From positions 3,971,889-4,035,888 of the forward strand of contig NC_061067.1 in assembly GCF_021917145.1 (NCBI RefSeq): a stretch of DNA of 64,000 bases, read 5' to 3'. A program made the position numbers and the translations under genes. This DNA is from Hypomesus transpacificus. Its lineage: Eukaryota > Chordata > Actinopteri > Osmeriformes > Osmeridae. Position 1 is the first letter of the stretch. Each line of letters begins with the position of its first letter. Positions 11,750 to 24,269 of this stretch are shown piece after piece. The notes under the pieces are model-generated. The model was given only the letters and a program-made list of their open reading frames with translations, did not search any database and was not told the origin of the DNA.

Positions 11750-14239
11750 ATGCTTTTGGTATATAAATAGCTTTTCCAAATGACTGTGTTGGCTACTCAA
11801 ACGATATGATGTTTGTGAAGTATTCCACGTTGTATGGGTTGATGAAGTCCATTCAGACTTTTTCTGCCTTCATATAAACTAGTTACAGTTGTTACATTTA
11901 GTTTCTTCTGCTACTTCTGATTTACTCCCGCATTCCTGCAGGCCCCTCATCCACAGATACTCAGACCCCTCCCAGTCCCATCACTGTTGGCCGCCACATC
12001 CCCTCCCCGCCCGAGCCCGCAGGCAACACAGGAGCCTGGAACCTCCCAGCGACTTTGCAGAGATAGAGTTGGATGCAGCTGTGAATGCTAGCTTTAAACT
12101 ATCAAGTAGCCTGTTTTTTCTTTCTTTCATAATCGCATTTATATTACTGTGTATTATATTTGTGTAACTGATATTGAGGACAACGTGTGTCTAATACATT
12201 TACAAAATGTAGCCTATCTTATAACATTCTAAGAACCCTATCAAATAAGTTAATATATGGACTGCCACCATGTAGCTTAAGATCACAAACCATCACACAC
12301 CACACGAATAGTTTCAACAACGTTGATCTTTAGTAGGCCTTACGCACACTACTCGCAGAATGGCAATCTCACGATGGACCAGATGAGATATATTCACTAC
12401 TATAATGTAATCAATTGCTTAACTCTCAATGGTTTACTTTCAAATTTAAATTAAACTGTTGACAAACAATTAACTCATTCTCGGCTCTAAAAACAAATGT
12501 GACACTTCAAAAGGTAAGTGCATTTCGGGAAAGCAGAATATATTATGTCCAGCAATGTAGGCTACACCTATGTCTCCAATTCTGGGTACAGGGTATTTTT
12601 AGGTTAAAATTCTCAAAGCAAAGTAGCCTACTATTCACCAAGGACCAAAACTTTATAGGTCAACGTAAGTTAGTTGATCAGTTCAAAATAGTTGGTAGCT
12701 CTAGACAATACAAGATCAAAGCGGTAGGAAATTGCTGTAGCCTATATTTGCTCTGATGTATACAGAGCGAAGTGGATTTAACGGCTTCCCCAAATCAATA
12801 AGACTCAACGCGCGCAGTAAAGTTGATATTCGTCGGTGGTTCTTGCGCAGTCTCCAAACTAGCCTACATAAAGTTTGTGTGATGTTATTTATTGTACGTA
12901 ACCATGACATCGGTCCCGGTTGCCAAGGAACAAACCATCTTGCCACTTCGACAGCAACAAAAGGGTGGATTCATCCATCGTATGCGAGCAGTGGGAGGAA
13001 GCGACCGACATGCCGCATCTCCAATCCACTTTCAGGAAAACTAACCATCGACTCAAATTTCAATCAATTGAACGTTAAGTTAGTTCATAATCAATGTGAT
13101 TCCGTCGATGAAAACCTGTTGTATTTGAATGTTTGAATGACATGAGACTAGTCACATGAGTTCAACACCTGTTGGTGGTGTGGGGGATGACAACGATATG
13201 CGGATCTCTTGCTCAACTGGCTGAGACTGAGTCGAGCAGACTCCCACGTAGGCCTATACTCTCCTCCCATCTACTCGAATGTCTAAAATGTGTTTCTGAC
13301 TTGATCTCCATATTCTCAAAGTAGTCAAACTTTTCGGTGAAAACTTTGTAGCGCGCTGTTTTGCGTCTTTGCTTCTTTTTTTTTCTTTTGGGGGGGGTGT
13401 GGGGTGTAGTTTGAGCTCCACAGTCAATGAAGAGATAACAACGCGGGGAGGGGAGTGGAGGGGGAGAAAAACCGGTTTCCAATGGTGACTGATGATTTGT
13501 AGGTAACAGTTGTTTGCCTTCCATTGCTGCCTCCACTGCTCCAAAACAGCCTGCCTGCCTGAACACAGACCCACTGTGCATGCTGGGCAACTTGTACAGG
13601 CTGTTCTTACAAGGCAATTCTTTTATGAAGTCGAGCTTTTTAAATTACATTTTAAAGAAGATATAATTTGTAGCTTAAAAAAAAAAAAAAAGTTTTTCTC
13701 TCGTCTTTGTGCCACCTTGAGGGTACAAAAGGTGTACTAGATAGGGATTGGAACTAGAAACCTGTCCCAGCCAGACACTGGAACTAGAGACCCGTACAGG
13801 GAAATAAATGGTTAACAGAGCTTCTTGACCTCTCACCTCAGGGTAACACCCTGACCAAAGACACATCCCCAAGAGGACCCTGCTAAGACCTGGCAGAGAC
13901 TGGCCTGGCCCATCTTCCCAGTACAGATTTAAAGAGAGGGGGAAAAGATAATGAGAAAGAAAACAGGAGAAATGAAGAGAGAGGTGAGAGAGGAGGGACA
14001 GACTGAGGTAGTAACATGAAGCTCTCTTCTGCCCTGTCAAGGGATCCAAATAGTTTGGAGTGCTGAAGTGCTTTTAGCTCTGACCTGCCTTGCCTTGCCT
14101 GGCTGCCTGCCTTGCTGCCTGTCTGGTAGCCTGGCTACTCTACTGTAGAGTTCTTTCTGTTTGGATCTCTGAGCCTGTCTGTTCTGTCCATCGGCTGGTC
14201 TGTCTAGGTAACTGATTGTCCATCCTTCTCCCTCTCTCT

Positions 14240-14287
<48 letters not shown>

Positions 14288-14292
14288 TCTCT

Positions 14293-14362
<70 letters not shown>

Positions 14363-14369
14363 TCTCTCC

Positions 14370-14467
<98 letters not shown>

Positions 14468-15368
14468 TCTCTGTCCAGTAGTTGACCTTTCTGCCCCCCT
14501 TTCCCACCACCCTGGCCAATAGTAGAATATCGACTCCTAGTAAACAACCCCACAACACACACCAACTCAGCCTCTCATATGGGAAAATGATAGTGTCCAA
14601 GTCTGTGTCCCTGGCCAACTATCAGCAGCAGTAAATGATTGACCTGTAGCTGGAATAGAAGCTGCTGCTCTGTCAGTTCGATGGTTGCTGTTTGTGTGTG
14701 TGTGTGTTTGAGTGTGTTTACGCATTACTTTGCATTCATTTTGTATATATCTGTGTGTGTGGGTGTCTTTGTGTGTGTCTGTGTGTGACATGACCGTCGA
14801 AGATGTCAAGATGGTCATCCAGAGCTGAAGTAGTGATTCCACATCTGTTAAAGGATGGCTGACCGGGGCAATCTCTCAACCTGCTGCCACGGCAACAGCA
14901 TCAGATGATCATAGCAGCAAGTAACCACACACTTCCTCCAGCAAGCCGAGGTACATATACTGAACACTAAACCTAGCATCATGCATCTCCAGTGACAGAA
15001 CGTATAGGAACCTTCACCTCCACCACCAGCAGGGTGCCACCCCCACAGGAACAGCCTCACTAGTGTCAGGTGTCTCCACTGTAGAACACCTTCTACAGGA
15101 CAACCACACAACCCTACATCTGTAACCAGATACATTCATGGATCCGCATACTGTGTTTAGTCAACAATAGAAACCAGCCAGGAACTATACTGGCTGGAGT
15201 ACCAGGTGGGTAAAACTGTTGATGCACTGTTACCGTTAGCTACTTTGATTTAGTTCAACTTGTAAGATGGTGCCAGTTATAAGTAAAGCTGGACACTGAT
15301 ATTCTTTCTTTCCTCCCTTCTCTCTCTCCTTTCCTTGCAAGTTTCCTTACCACCATCCTGCCCTCATG
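11750..15368. other. intergenic, no gene recognised
   Basis: This lies between the zinc-finger first exon and the start of the f13a1 duplication unit. Open frames up to about 130 codons exist, but none shows a recognisable motif or credible splice context. It contains a 230-bp TC tract and scattered GT runs. Confidence 0.6.
14239..14470. repeat. (TC)n polypyrimidine tract, about 230 bp
   Basis: Almost pure CT dinucleotide with a few CCC interruptions. This is a long mirror-symmetric polypurine/polypyrimidine sequence capable of triplex (H-DNA) formation. It generates spurious RERERE and SLSLSL frames of up to 190 codons. Confidence 0.95.
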
Positions 15369-15999
15369 GAAGGAAATCTGATCCTACATGACAGGACAGG
15401 TGGCAGCCTGTTTCTCTCTACACATCTCACACCTATCCATTCATAGCTAGATCACATCTTATGGGATGGACGAAATATTTCTTCCTTGGAAGAAGGAGGG
15501 TTGAGGGTGCATTGTGGGAGATCCCAAACTTGGGCCTTCCTCCTCTCTGTTCCACATGGTGCTTGGAGGGTGAGCAAGAGCCCTCTAGTGGCAGAAATGG
15601 GGACTTGCAGCTGTGCACCTTGGCCTGAAGGGCATTTTATAACTCAAACACACATTCACACACACAACACTATGTGTATATTGGACAGGGGTAAGTGTTA
15701 CCTTTGGAGCAAAGCTGTCATAGAGAAATGTTGATGGGTTGAGTAAAGGTACAGCTAAGCTGATACAGGTAGAAGGCCAAAATCACAATTAGAAAACAAA
15801 ATGTGTTTTATCAATCACTTTTTGCAGAAGTTGAACACATGTTAAATATGTATGAGTGTCTTATCATCGCCTGTCTCGGTTGAAAAGGCATCTGTGAACA
15901 TCTCGTGTGTTTCCTGCTAAAACACATAAGTCACTCTCCACTTGATCAAGTGGAAATAATTAACAAAGTGTGCGCACCATAACTAACCCACCCCCGTCC

Positions 16000-17520
16000 A
16001 TCTAAGGCATGCTGCTTGAGCACAGTGATGTGATCTGGTTCCCCAGGACAGTGTGCACATCAGCTGTACTCTGTGAGAGGACACAGAAGGAACCAGGAAT
16101 ATGGGAGGGGAGGAACACAAAACATCTAGTGTGGTCTGGCTTACAAGATAGTACCAGAGGTGCAATATTTAAGATACTGTACTGTATCTACTGAATGTAT
16201 TTAACCCAGGTTCGAGTATGTCAGTAGATAAAACATGGCAGAACCTCCTGTTTGTGTAAGAAACCTGCAGTAACAACCTCTCACCACTGGTTGTTTTAGA
16301 TCCACACTGAACTTCCCTTTCAGGTTTCTCAAAGGCTACCAGCCCTGTGGACAAACACAGCTAACAGTTTAGGGAACACCGGGAGAGCGACAGGGCTTGT
16401 GTAATATAATGAACTTTATTATCACTCAGATATGTATTGAAATGGTTTTAGTGTCACATACACACTTCCTCTCTTCCTGGAGTAGAAGGAGAAGCGAAGG
16501 AAGTCGGGTAGACAGAGGCTCTTGTCATAATGGTGGGCGTGGCCACCATCAACATAAAGGTCAGCTGACAGGAAGAGTTGCTCTACCAACTGGCCTGGGA
16601 GGGATGAGGGGTGGAGAGGGGGAGCGCAGAGTAGAGATGACAAATATATAAGAAGAGAGGACTGGAGAAAAGAGAAGATGAAAGGAAAAGGTGTAAGGAG
16701 AGGAAGAATAGTTACAGTTACAGTATCCTGATGCTGTGTATGTGGTTTTAGTAGAGCTGTTGCTAGTTTGTGTTTCTATAGGAAGTGTTGCTGTAGGGCT
16801 CAAGTAGCAACAGAGACATCTGTAGGGTCAGCCAGCAGCTCGATTGAGGGCAGGGGGTGAAACTCAGCCCAATGTCCCAAATAGAGTCTGGGGCAATCAA
16901 CAACACAAACAAAGGTCTGTGTTAAATCTTTATCTACCTATTTAAATAGTGGAGCCTGGTGAGACTTTAAAACAAGAAAATACCACAAGAAGAGAAACAT
17001 TCTGAATGACACTGGCTTGTGTATTATCATGATTGTTTTTTCTATCCCTTAACACGTGACACATGCACACATTGTCAAAGACAAAAATCCACTGACTTCA
17101 GCTTTGATAGCACACTTTGTACTGTTCAATTCTGCAGAGGCTAAGGACTTTGCAGAATGGCCAGAACAAAAAAACACAGGACCAACAGACACAGAAATAC
17201 GACCTATGAACTATACATCTAATTACAAAGGCAGGTCTGTGTGTAAGGGTCTTTCTCTTTTGATTATCTTAACTATTGGGTTTTACATTTAGCAAGTACA
17301 TTGCCCGGGACCCAAATGTGAGGATGGTTGTTGTTGCACCACTGACTTTATTCAGTGTGACACTGGTTGAGCTTCCCCAGGTACACATACTCTTATGTGT
17401 TATGTGAGTTGCATAATAAAGTGAGCGTACACAACTTGATCTGCTTTAACCATCAGTTTAACGTTTTTTATATTCAAACAGGTAAAGCACAAATGGTTCA
17501 AGTAAATCTTTATCTGTATC
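16000..17520. other. copy A-specific segment downstream of f13a1 copy A
   Basis: The flanking sequence is recognisable in copy B (about 26,410-26,590), but these roughly 1.5 kb have no counterpart there. I see no coding exon or clear terminal repeats. It could be an insertion in A or a deletion in B. Confidence 0.4.
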
Positions 17521-17795
17521 AGTGGCTGTTTCACTGTGTAACGGCCAGATTAACAAAATGATTAAAGCTGAGAGAAGTACCCGTTGCAAGAAATCATCCA
17601 TGAGCCTCTTCCTCATGCTCACTGGCCTGTTTTCCTCTGACCCCCCCGCCCCTCCCCCACCTAACTCACAAACACACTTTCATTCATCTTCCCCATGGTG
17701 TCCATTGCCCTCTAGTGCTGCTCCTCATTGGCCACTGACAGGTTTCAACAAAAAAGCAACAGAGTAACACAACAGTGTCATGATTTTATGAATGC

Positions 17796-17801
17796 TTTAT
17801 T
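17796..17801 (-). terminator. poly(A) signal of f13a1 copy A
   Basis: AATAAA on the minus strand, about 535 nt after the stop codon. The same signal in the same context (ATCAATAAAG) is found after copy B. Confidence 0.6.
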
Positions 17802-18334
17802 GATCAAAATTGGCTGAGCAAAGCTTTTATTAAAACATATACTAATAAATGCAATGAAGCAGAAAATAATCAAAATGATTATGTAAGAGACCAAGGTTTC
17901 TACTGGTTTTGAGAGCATTGCCAAATGTTTTCAAAGACAGATTCATATTTGGAAATAGAAAAGCATAATTTTCACTGTCTAAACATATTAGTTTCAAATT
18001 CAAAAAGAGTATAATAGGAAAAGCATTTGATCAGATAGGTTGTGAAATTATCAAGATTCTATGAAGCTAAAATATTTGGTTTGCATTGTTTTCAAAGACA
18101 GATTATTTTTCAAAACCTGAACGTAGTTTTCAATATAGCCTCCACAGGTTCATTTAAATTTTAATGGGGAACATGTGACTTGAAATGAGTTGTTTTGCGT
18201 ATTTTCATTCCAAGGAAATAGAATCTGCAACAAAAATAACATGTGCTACTTGGCGTCGCATTCCTTGCTCTCTGTTGATTGGTGGGTCAAGGGGGTAAAG
18301 GGGCAAGTAGGCGGGTTCTCTCCTGCCAAGCCAA

Positions 18335-21300
18335 TCAGGCTCGGATGAGAACGTCCAGGACGCCACAGACACGGCTGAGCTTGTTGCAGTCCAGAAAGGC
18401 GCAGAGGCGACTTTTCCCTGTCCACTTCGGACGGCACGACTCGACCCAGGTGACAGTGGTGTTGGGAGCTATCACACTGTGCACACACACACACACACAC
18501 AGTGTTTACAGTGCTGAAACAATGTCTATGAAGATGTGTGTTGTATGTGCGTGCGAATGTATGTGTGTGTGTGAGGGGGGGGGTCACCTGTACTGCTTGA
18601 TTTTGAAGTCCAGGAGGCCAGATCCCTCACAGCTGATAGAGACGTTGTCCAGAGAGAAGGTGAAGGGATTGGTGAAGCAGACTGCGACATACATCGCCTC
18701 ACCCAGACGGGGGGGTTCGCTCACCTGGGAACCCACAATACACCATTGTCACAATGTGTGTGTGAAAGAAAAGGAAATGGAGCAAAGGGGTGGGGGTGGG
18801 GTTACAGAAAAGAGAGAGAGAGCCAGAGAGGAAGAGAAAGCAAGAGAGTGTGTATGTGTGTGTACTGACCTCAATGCTGAGAGTAGGGACCTGCAGAGTG
18901 AGGGCCTTCACAGTAGCGAAGTCCTGGTTGTCGGTGGTGTGTCCCAACAAAGTGAAGTTGAGGTTGGAATGAGAGTTGACCTTGGGCATGTACTCCACCG
19001 CCAACACATTCACGAAGACACGCACAGCTGGAGGAGAACAGCAGGACAAGGGGAGAGGAGGGAGAGGAGGAGGGGAGAGGAGGAACAGGAGGGGATGAAG
19101 GTTTTTCTCCATGTATATCATCTCAATCTCTCTCTGACACACACACACTCAGAGGGCCTCACACTCACTTGTGTGTGGACTGACGGTGACATCCAAGTTT
19201 TCGTCTTTGAACTTTTCTGACGGCACTCCAGTATAAAAGGCCACACTGCCAGACAGGTTGGCCTGGGATGGATGGATGGTTTGTTGGATCAAAGCAGGGA
19301 TGGATTGATGAATGAACAAACAAACAAAAGAATGGAGACAATGTGTGTTTTATACACACAAATATACATAATGCACAAACACGTTTATGTACAAACACAT
19401 ACTACACATGTCCATTTATTCACATTGGCACAGTACATCCCACCTGTATCTTGAGCTCGACCCCCCCCAGGTTGGTAAACTCAATAGCCAAGGTGAAGTC
19501 CTGCTCAAGCCGGACTTGTTGGACCAGGATGGTCGCTGTCACTGTGGTTCCTGGCAGCTCAGGGTTGTCGCTCTCCAAGTCCTCTCCTGGAACACTGGTG
19601 GGTTTATCATAACTGACGCCTATTGAGGAGAGAGAAAGTCAGACAGGGTGTGTGTGTGAACATCTATGTGTCACATTAGTGTATGAGCATCAGTCCTGCC
19701 ACGTACCAACAGGGTTCTTGTATGTATTTGTGATGTCAGCTGGCTCATCACTGCCCACAGACTTGGTGAGGATCAACTTTCCCACACTGGTTTTGTCTGT
19801 GTAGAAGGTGGTCAAAACCCCAGATTTATCACGCTTTTTGAACACCACAACACTGGCAACCTGGTGGGGAGGGAGAAAGAAGAGGAGAGAGGGAGAAACA
19901 TCATTAAAGGTTTTCTTGTTTGTCCTCTTTGTAATGTGTCCTTGTTTAGAGAGTGTTCCTCACCTCAGCGAAGACAAACTTCATGTCAAAGGGATAAGAG
20001 AGCTGACGATCCTTGATGGCCTTGACTGATGCTGGCCCACAACGATAATATCCTGCAAGTTACACACAAACACACAATAGTTTCATCTACTTATACACCT
20101 CAGTAGTGTGTGTGTCTCTGTTTGTTTTAATGTTGGTGCACCTGTGTGTGTATTTGTGTCTCTGTGTGTTTGTAAGTGTGTGTGTGTGTGTGTGTGTGTG
20201 GGGGGGGGGGGTCCTACCGCTGCTTGTCTCCTGTGGAGTGGCGTCTACTACCTGCCAGCCTCCTAGACCTGCAGGCAGATCACTCCTGCTCATGTACGCC
20301 TCATTCCAGCAATGGAAGTTCCTTGAATATAACAGAATAGAATCAAGAATGGAGAAGAGATGAGCAGAGCAGAGTAGAACAAAGAACACATGGAGAGCCA
20401 GCACATTCAAAATACGTTTTCTTCCTGTGCCCTATTATCATCGGTTGATGCATGGCTGAGTGACAGAGAGATGGACCTACCAGATGGAGTCCCTTGTGTT
20501 GAAATAGTCAGGTTGTCCATCGGGAAGGAAGATGAGGTCAATCCTCATGTTGCCGTCATTGTCATGGGCGGAGCCGTAGTTTGTAATGACCCTGGATGGG
20601 ATTCCCAGACAGCGCAGGACTGGGCGGGGGTTGGATAAGGAGAGCTTTGAGTGTTTCTGTGTCTGTGTGTATACTTGTTGATGCGTGTGTGTGTGTTTTC
20701 TGCGTTCATTTGAGTGTAAGGGCTCCACTCACAGGTGTTGAACACTCCTGCAAAAACCCAGCACTGCCCGTAGCGGACAGGTGTGCGTGTGCTGGCGTAC
20801 TTCAGCAGAATCTGTGTGCTGCCTGTCCACAGATTAGGAGACGTGCCCAGAGAATAGTCTTCGTCCCATCGTCCCACTAGTACCCCATCATCATCCTCTG
20901 AGTTAATCTGCATGTAATGTTTTGTGAAAAGAAAAGCTTTTGTCACATTTGATCAAATGTGTTGTACAACAAATACCTAGTACCAGAGCATTTACAGAAT
21001 GACATCTGATAAAGCAACGTAAAGTCATGTCAACATAAACGAAGTAGCAGTAATACAAAGGTAATATGTTAAATAAGTTAAAAGAAAATGTTCCATGTAT
21101 GATGTTCCAGTGCTGACTCACCATGGCCGATGCCTGCCTGGTGACGTAGATGCTGTTGCCTCTGTTGTCAATAGGCATATTACATGCATCCAGGATGTAG
21201 ATGCAGGCTTCCAGCACTCCACGCTCAAACTGGAACACACACAGGGACCCTCTGTCATGCTTGTGGGTGTGTATTTGTGTGTGTCTGGGCAACTGAATAA

Positions 21301-23275
21301 GTGTGTGTATATACCTGACCGTAGAGCCACATTCTGTGCGACTTCACATCAACGTCTCCTTGGTATAAGACTCCATGATCATTCAGCACATACTCATTCC
21401 TGTCTGTATCGTTGTTCAGAAACACTTCATCATCTAAGGAGAGCACACACACACACAGTCCAGGATTAGAGTCAGTACTCTTTATTCATGGAGACACTGT
21501 CTACAACTATATAGTTCCAACATCTTAATCACTACAAGGTCATTTCAAAACATTTGCTATGAGAGTATTCTGAGTGGTTTACTCTACGTGATTTGTATTT
21601 AGGTCCACTGTAAGATGAACAGTGGAGAAACATCATACTCACTACTCTTACTAAACTACACCACTGAGGATACCCACTTCTTGACCCACCACCACAACTT
21701 CAGATGTACTGACCAGGGCACCAGGCGTTGAACAGCACGTAGAGGTCAGTGCTGGGGTCCCGTTTGGTCCGGATGATTCCACTAGGGATCAAGATGGCCA
21801 CGCAGGTCTGGAACTTTCCGACCAGCGCTTTTGGATTTGGAGTGATGCCCAGCATCACCATGGCACCTTGCTCACTCACCCTCCTTCCTGTCCATGACCC
21901 GCCGGGGCTACCGTCAAAAGGCACTATAATCATGGATTCTTTACTGGCTGTGGGGTTGGCACCTGGGAATGGGAAGGTGGGAGAAGAGGAGGGGAATTGG
22001 GTGTAGAGGAGATGGAGAGTGAGAAGGGGGGCAGAAGAAGGATGAGAGGGGGGGAAGTGGAGAAGCTCTTGACATTTACATCTTCACAGACAAGATGGAG
22101 TCATTAGCAGTCTCCCTTTGGAGATAAGACAACACACATCAGCACCTGTGAATTCAGCGCTTGGCTGGTATCGGTCTGACATCTTTGTTTAACAATCATT
22201 AAGCATTCTGTACAATGTAAACACAAATATTTCTACTCAAACAACGTATGCTAATTGTAGCCCAACTAACTTGGAGTAAGTTTGATTTAAAATTACATTT
22301 TAAGTTGGATTTTTGTTTTCCAGTGCAGAAAACCAACGAATGAATCTTACATGTGTCACCCATGAGACAAGTCAAACACACAAGTTAATCATTCTACATG
22401 TCCTCTTACTAAACAGCAGAACAGCAGAAACACCCACATAATGTCATTTTAATGCTGAACAACTACACCTGGAGCAGCTCACCAATCATAAACTCCAGCT
22501 GGAACTTATCGGTGGGGCTCAGGGGTCGATTGAAGGTCACGGATACAAAGAACTCCTGTCCCCTGCGTATGATGAGCTCGGGGGAGTCGTACCTGGTGGT
22601 GTGGTGCTCCACCTTGTTGATCTTCTGCAACATGTCCACTGTGACCACGTTGAGGCTGGAAATGTCTAACACACACACATTAATTTAAACTTAACTCTCT
22701 CAAAAACCTGTGTGTGCCCCAGTTTGGCAGACGGGCAGTTTCAGGACAGTAGCTGCAGATCCCAAAGCCCTGCCCTCAGCACAAAAACACTGCTGCCCCT
22801 CAGCTCTCATTTCCCAGAGGGTCACAGTGAGAAGAACTCTTTCTTGCTGCCCAGAAAGCCAATGGGGTTGAGCTGCAGCAAAGTGTTGAACTGAAGAATC
22901 ATTCAAACACAGTGGAGCAAAATATGGATGGTGGTATGAAGCATAGAAGAATGAGAGATGCAGAATTGAAGGGGGGAAAAGTTAGATGCAAGATTGGACG
23001 AATAGAGGAATGGAGGGCCATAGGGATGGAAGATGAAGAGGTGTAATGAGGTCAGCAGTTCTGAGGGGTGATGGAACATGCTGTCACACATGCACAAACA
23101 CATTTCTTTTTTTCCTACCATCTGAATATATTGTAGGATCCCATGTTCCTTCCTTGTCAACAAAGTGTTCAAATTCCTGTGGTGTGGAGATCTTAGCATT
23201 ACAGCGGGGACGTTGTATTCTGTGACGCCCAGAGGTCACGAAGGGCACCCGCTTGGTATTGGCATGACAACTCAT
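18335..23275 (-). CDS. f13a1: coagulation factor XIII A chain, copy A (transglutaminase)
   Basis: Ca2+-dependent protein-glutamine gamma-glutamyltransferase that cross-links fibrin after thrombin activation. The coding exons, all GT-AG and phase-consistent, are 23119-23275, 22483-22665, 21714-21962, 21315-21433, 21122-21229, 20733-20907, 20481-20619, 20218-20321, 19964-20052, 19707-19860, 19444-19619, 19169-19262, 18870-19027, 18588-18724 and 18335-18476. They sum to 2,184 nt, or 727 residues (human FXIII-A has 732). Catalytic Cys321 lies in [11 protein letters not shown], His380 in NFHCWNEAY and Asp403 in [11 protein letters not shown]. The spacing of 59 and 23 residues equals that of human 314/373/396. 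A Trp 35 residues before the Cys matches Trp279. Domains are an activation peptide, an N-terminal beta-sandwich (KVEHHT, IIRRGQ), the core, and two beta-barrels ending in LDVLIRA. There is no signal peptide, as in FXIII-A. GVFNTFLRCLGIP and [11 protein letters not shown] point to f13a1 rather than tgm1 or tgm2. The neighbouring nrn1 supports this. Confidence 0.93.
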
Positions 23276-23547
23276 GGTGAAATGGCAGTAACAGGTCCTG
23301 ACACTGCTATGTAGAGAGGGGTGGGGTGAGGTGGTGAATGGAGGAAGAGTGGAAGAGACTGAGGGTAGAAAGAGAGAATGAGAGAAAGTGAGTGACAGAG
23401 AACTGTGCTGTCGATAATATCTTGATGAGATATTAACTGAAAGTTTTTGATTACTTTTCAAGAAAAAATACCAGATTAATTCTGCCCAAAGTTGGTTCAG
23501 AGTGTGTTGTTTTCTAGCTCAAAAGAGGACTGAGGATTCCCACTCAC

Positions 23548-23606
23548 CTGTTGGATTGTTCCAAGGAAGAGATGAAGCTGCTGAATCCCTGAGGCACTCC
23601 AATGGT
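23548..23606 (-). promoter_or_regulatory. f13a1: f13a1 copy A non-coding exon 1
   Basis: This exon lies downstream of a TATA box and ends in the donor CAACAG|GTGAGT. It contains no ATG, so translation starts in exon 2 (ATG at 23,275), after an acceptor near 23,310. A non-coding first exon is also the arrangement of human F13A1. The start is estimated from TATA spacing. Confidence 0.6.
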
Positions 23607-23630
23607 GATCCACAGAGTTCCAACCAAGGA

Positions 23631-23636
23631 TTTATA
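23631..23636 (-). promoter_or_regulatory. TATA box of f13a1 copy A
   Basis: TATAAA on the minus strand within GGGGTTTATAAATCC, about 85 nt upstream of the exon 1 donor. It is identical in copy B. Confidence 0.6.
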
Positions 23637-23653
23637 AACCCCAGATAGTTCCT

Positions 23654-23657
<4 letters not shown>

Positions 23658-23684
<27 letters not shown>

Positions 23685-23729
23685 CCACACACACACACAC
23701 ACACACACACATAAACACACACACACACT
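23658..23729. repeat. (CA)n tract abutting the f13a1 copy A promoter
   Basis: An interrupted CA dinucleotide run beginning about 21 bp upstream of the TATA box. The equivalent run in copy B has a different length and different interruptions. Confidence 0.95.
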
Positions 23730-24269
23730 GACCATGTCCCCCATTGGAGAGGAAGTGAGGTAGAAAATGCTGACTGGGATTTACTTGAGGTGGCCTTGAC
23801 CTTGAATGAGAAGCACAGTCATTTTAAAAGGTTTATTAATTATTACATCAAATCATTACAGTCTTTGAATCTCACAATATGACCAGATGTCCATTTTGTC
23901 ACAACCCGTACAATCCAAGATACTCGCAGATGATTTTCCACAGTAGGTCTAATTCTTCACAAATCTATGATTATATTTCCACACTATTGATCTAATTTAA
24001 TGGTGGATTATTTAAATACTCTGGTATTAAGTCATTTAGCTCTGGAACTGAGTGTTCCTCAAGGTTACGTGTTTGTCTGCCAAACTATGAAAGTCAAGTG
24101 ATTATCCACAAATATATGACACATCTAACGTGTTTAATAAAGTCTGCTAAATAAAGAGTAGGCTAATTATTATCCTTTTCTTTGTTAGAGAACTGTTACA
24201 TTTCTTTGATGTTTATTACAGTTGTTATCATTCTAATCCTTAACTTTTATATACTGTACACTGTACACG

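Noticed and set aside
12756..13136. 126-codon plus-strand frame upstream of the zinc-finger exon
   Set aside because: No motif, unusual composition, no promoter or splice context; within chance length for non-coding DNA.
14037..14618. 193-codon and overlapping frames rich in RERERE or SLSLSL
   Set aside because: They are translations of the TC/GA dinucleotide tract. Similar frames at 3,045, 3,700, 5,311, 49,366 and 55,706 were rejected for the same reason.
18279..19220. 313-codon plus-strand frame overlapping f13a1 copy A
   Set aside because: Antisense shadow across spliced exons and CA-rich introns of f13a1, with no recognisable domain.
20179..20211. GT run followed by poly-G as a CRISPR-like or regulatory array
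   Set aside because: A simple repeat in an intron of f13a1, also present with another length in copy B.
23544..23744. Alternative f13a1 start MGDMV within the CA repeat
   Set aside because: The frame runs through the CA tract and across the TATA box and exon 1. The true start is the exon 2 ATG, giving the proper FXIII-A length.
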